The notes below the pieces were generated by a model, which was not told where the DNA came from, did no database searches, and was given only the letters and a program-made list of their open reading frames with translations. Below are positions 62,047-64,000 of a stretch of 64,000 nucleotides of DNA, in pieces. A program made the translations under genes and the position numbers. How positions within the stretch are numbered: position 1 is the stretch's first letter; each line of letters begins with the position of its first letter. The DNA comes from Owenweeksia hongkongensis DSM 17368 (GTDB taxonomy: Bacteria > Bacteroidota > Bacteroidia > Flavobacteriales > Schleiferiaceae), in the NCBI RefSeq assembly GCF_000236705.1, contig NC_016599.1, positions 310,001-374,000 of the forward strand, in the 5' to 3' direction.

Positions 62047-62326
62047 AGCTGGTTTTATAAAGCCAAATTGACTCAAATCCAATATTCATCCTCAACAGAA
62101 ATATAATATTATAGTCTGTTTGATGGATATGGATTGAACCAAGATATCAATGGCTAAGTACGGAAAAAAACAAGCTTGGGTTGATAAAGGCCATTCTTGC
62201 TAAAAACCAACTGTTTGCGCTTTGAAGAATTTAGAAGATTCTAATACACTCTTAAATAAGTGCTATAGATCTATAGTTGTAAATAATTGCAACAAGCCTT
62301 TTTTTAGCAGAATTGATTAAAGCTAC

Positions 62327-62782
62327 TTAGGAAGGCCAAATGATTTCTTCTCCTTGCGCGTCATATTCTGGAAAAATGGTGATTGAGTCCAAAACTCCTT
62401 GCTGAACCCAAAATGCCAAGCCCAACTTTTCGGAGGCGTAATCTTTGGCTTCTAGCTCCTCAAAGTCATCATCTAAAAACAAATCGTCAATTCCTTTTTC
62501 TTTAGCAGTTTCCAAAAGGAACTCTTCACTTTTTCCAATAAATGGCTCTCCCATAAGGGTTGCGTCAGAAGTATAAAAAGTAACGGAGCTCAGCTTAAAG
62601 TCATCTTCAGAAGAAAATACGAGGGTAACCCCAAGCTCGTTGTACACCATGGCAATATCGCTTGAGCCATCTTCAAAGTTGGAAGTATCTTCACTATCAG
62701 GTTCCCCCAAAACATCAATAATCTGAGATTTTGATAGACCAAATTTGATATCCTTAAATCCTACGTGTGGCTTAATTTCCAT
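62327..62782 (-). CDS. Hypothetical acidic protein
   Basis: A 151-residue protein, not recognised. It begins EIKPHVGFKDIKFGLSKSQIIDVLGEPDSED and is rich in Asp/Glu (DDLFLDDDFEELEAKDYASEK), with a hydrophobic-free profile; it is likely cytoplasmic. The first 50 residues loosely resemble SmpA/OmlA-like or DUF-type domains that pair a Gly-Glu-Pro turn with a beta-sheet. Nothing in the neighbourhood suggests a role. Confidence 0.55.
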   Translation of the reverse strand: MEIKPHVGFKDIKFGLSKSQIIDVLGEPDSEDTSNFEDGSSDIAMVYNELGVTLVFSSEDDFKLSSVTFYTSDATLMGEPFIGKSEEFLLETAKEKGIDDLFLDDDFEELEAKDYASEKLGLAFWVQQGVLDSITIFPEYDAQGEEIIWPS

Positions 62783-62860
62783 GGTAATATTTTTACAGCT
62801 TGAAAGGTAGTTTATTGCTGAGAGCTATTCTAAAAAATAGTCCCAGCAATTTATCGGTGA

Positions 62861-63316
62861 CTAGGCTTGAGCTTCCTGTGCTTCTTTCTTTGCCTTGCGG
62901 TAAGGGAATGATTGAAAAATATTTCTCTTACCAAAGCGCATCTGTTTGTCAGAGTTATTGAATTTGAGGAACAAACCTCTGTTTACACCAAAGTACTCAT
63001 AGGTGTTGCCATCCATAAATGTTACGGTCAATAAAAGGCCTTTGTGGTCATAGTCTGCAATACCTGATTCGTTGATGGTAGCAGTATATTCCGGTAGATT
63101 AGCCTCAATGGTTTCTTGAGCCATGCTTACCAAAAAATGATAGCCATCAATTATTTTGCGGCTTATAAGTTCAGCTTCAGCTGCTTTTTCATCCCCTTCC
63201 TGAAATTTGTCAGGGTGCCATTCTTTTACCAAATTTCTGTAGCTAGTCTTTAGTTCTTTAAGGGTTGGTTCTCCCTCCACATTGAACAACTTCTTGTATT
63301 CTTTGATACGTTTCAT
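62861..63316 (-). CDS. J-domain/KTSC-domain protein
   Basis: A 151-residue protein. Residues 1-60 are a J-domain (KELKTSYRNLVKEWHPDKFQEGDEKAAEAELISRKIIDGY) with the HPD motif that stimulates DnaK. Residues about 75-140 resemble a KTSC domain (INESGIADYDHKGLLLTVTFMDGNTYEYFGV). The DnaK-recruiting motif suggests a specialised cochaperone. Neighbours give no further hint. Confidence 0.78.
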   Translation of the reverse strand: MKRIKEYKKLFNVEGEPTLKELKTSYRNLVKEWHPDKFQEGDEKAAEAELISRKIIDGYHFLVSMAQETIEANLPEYTATINESGIADYDHKGLLLTVTFMDGNTYEYFGVNRGLFLKFNNSDKQMRFGKRNIFQSFPYRKAKKEAQEAQA

Positions 63317-63472
63317 GGCAACTTTGATTTCTGTTATTATTTAAAAATCAGGATTTTTCATTTGCTGAAAGCATGATTTTTAGCGGGCGCGAAGGTAGTG
63401 CTAATAGGTATAGCTAGCTTCGTTTTATAAATAATAAAACAAAACCTGCCTTAGCGGTAATAATTGGTGTGT

Positions 63473-64000
63473 TTAAGTTAACTTTTCAAGTGCGTGCTCT
63501 AGTTGGGTAAAGCAGGCAGCAATTGAATCTAAAGTAGATGTACCAACAGAGAGCCTAAACCATGGAGAAGTTTGGCTTGCACCAAAAGCATAAAATGGCA
63601 CTACAGCAAGTTTGGCTTCATTAAGTAAATAAGCGCAAACATCTTCTACAGTTTCCAATACGTGACCATCAGTAGTAGTTTGGCCTTGTATGTCAAATTT
63701 CACCGTAAGGTAAATAGCGGCTTGCGGGTGAATAGCATCTACATTATACCCCTTGTCTTTAAGATTTTGAATACCATCATAAAAGGCAAGCAAGCGGTCA
63801 TTCAAGTCAGACTTGAAACCTGTAAGGTAATTTTCCACCTCTCCATTCAGGTTAAGGTATGTAGCGGTTGCAACCTGCTCCGCTTTTGGAGACCAAGCAC
63901 CTATATGGCCTAAAATAGATTTCATGGCATTGATTATTTTTTTAGGACCAAAAGCCCAACCTACACGAACTCCGGTGGCTGCAAATGCTTTAGAAAGGCC
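63473..64000 (-). CDS. Class I/II PLP-dependent aminotransferase, partial
   Basis: The C-terminal 175 codons of an aminotransferase that runs off the right end of the window; the N-terminal part is not present. The visible reading frame upstream of the internal Met begins GLSKAFAATGVRVGWAFGP, with the PLP-binding Lys in SKAF, then continues to FRLSVGTSTLDSIAACFTQLEHAL. It is consistent with an aspartate/aromatic-type aminotransferase of fold type I; substrate not determined. Confidence 0.82.
   Translation of the reverse strand, partial: GLSKAFAATGVRVGWAFGPKKIINAMKSILGHIGAWSPKAEQVATATYLNLNGEVENYLTGFKSDLNDRLLAFYDGIQNLKDKGYNVDAIHPQAAIYLTVKFDIQGQTTTDGHVLETVEDVCAYLLNEAKLAVVPFYAFGASQTSPWFRLSVGTSTLDSIAACFTQLEHALEKLT

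Noticed and set aside
1-64000. Prophage, transposase, tRNA or rRNA genes
   Set aside because: No integrase, transposase, phage structural gene, or cloverleaf/rRNA sequence was found on reading both strands.

Overview
The window looks like chromosome of a Bacteroidota bacterium, most likely a marine Flavobacteriales relative; genus and species cannot be fixed from the sequence alone. Supporting signs are type IX secretion (T9SS) C-terminal sorting domains, TonB-dependent receptors with CarboxypepD_reg-like N-terminal domains, HmuY-type heme proteins, Bacteroidota promoter boxes (TTG, about 20 bp, TAnnTTTG), lack of strong Shine-Dalgarno sites, AT-rich spacers, and families concentrated in this phylum (DUF6607, DUF3667, DUF4407, DUF3570/DUF4266). 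No rRNA, tRNA, CRISPR array, prophage or intact insertion sequence was seen.

Layout. 1-14.4 kb, almost all on the minus strand, is an accessory-looking block: an AraC regulator with TolB-like and TPR domains, a Crp-like regulator, four alpha/beta hydrolases, a class-C beta-lactamase-like hydrolase, a secreted subtilase, a glycine-zipper peptide, an outer-membrane protein, a TonB-dependent receptor that sits between the two ends of a broken second AraC/TPR regulator, and a DUF3124 lipoprotein. 14.5-21.4 kb carries menI-menF, a GxxExxY gene embedded in palindromic repeats, menD and a YdbS/YdbT-like PH-domain pair. 21.5-27.6 kb holds a retinol-saturase-like oxidoreductase, a Crp-like regulator, pirin, a methyltransferase, an RCC1 propeller and a NYN/OST-HTH protein. 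27.7-33.8 kb is a heme-uptake operon: DUF6607, a HmuY-like protein with a T9SS tail, a HmuR-like receptor, a HmuY-like lipoprotein, then a small CPDC protein. 33.9-41.4 kb has redox genes, a HipA-like kinase/DUF3037 pair flanked by two membrane PH-like proteins, menA, and a DUF4407 protein. 41.5-46.5 kb has menC-menE, DUF3667, an acyltransferase and a BASS transporter with a structured leader. 46.7-50.5 kb holds a thioredoxin-ApbE fusion with DUF4266 and DUF3570, and a CDF metal exporter. 50.5-64 kb is mostly housekeeping: an amidohydrolase, a thioredoxin-fold protein, a CAP protein, an OstA-like protein, purA, a Fur-family regulator, relA/spoT, a serine protease, DoxX, a GAF histidine kinase, a J-domain/KTSC protein and the 3' part of an aminotransferase.

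How the genes work together. Five or six menaquinone genes (menI, menF, menD, menA, menC, menE) lie on the plus strand in four separate patches; menB and menH are not in the window. The heme operon would capture heme at the surface (two HmuY-like proteins) and import it through the receptor, with a candidate metal-responsive operator around its promoter. The less ordinary observations are the regulator split by a receptor gene, the GxxExxY gene with its palindromic units, menD without a normal start codon, a leader RNA supported by G-U pairs upstream of the BASS gene, the thioredoxin-ApbE/DUF4266/DUF3570 unit, and the PH-HipA-DUF3037-PH operon.
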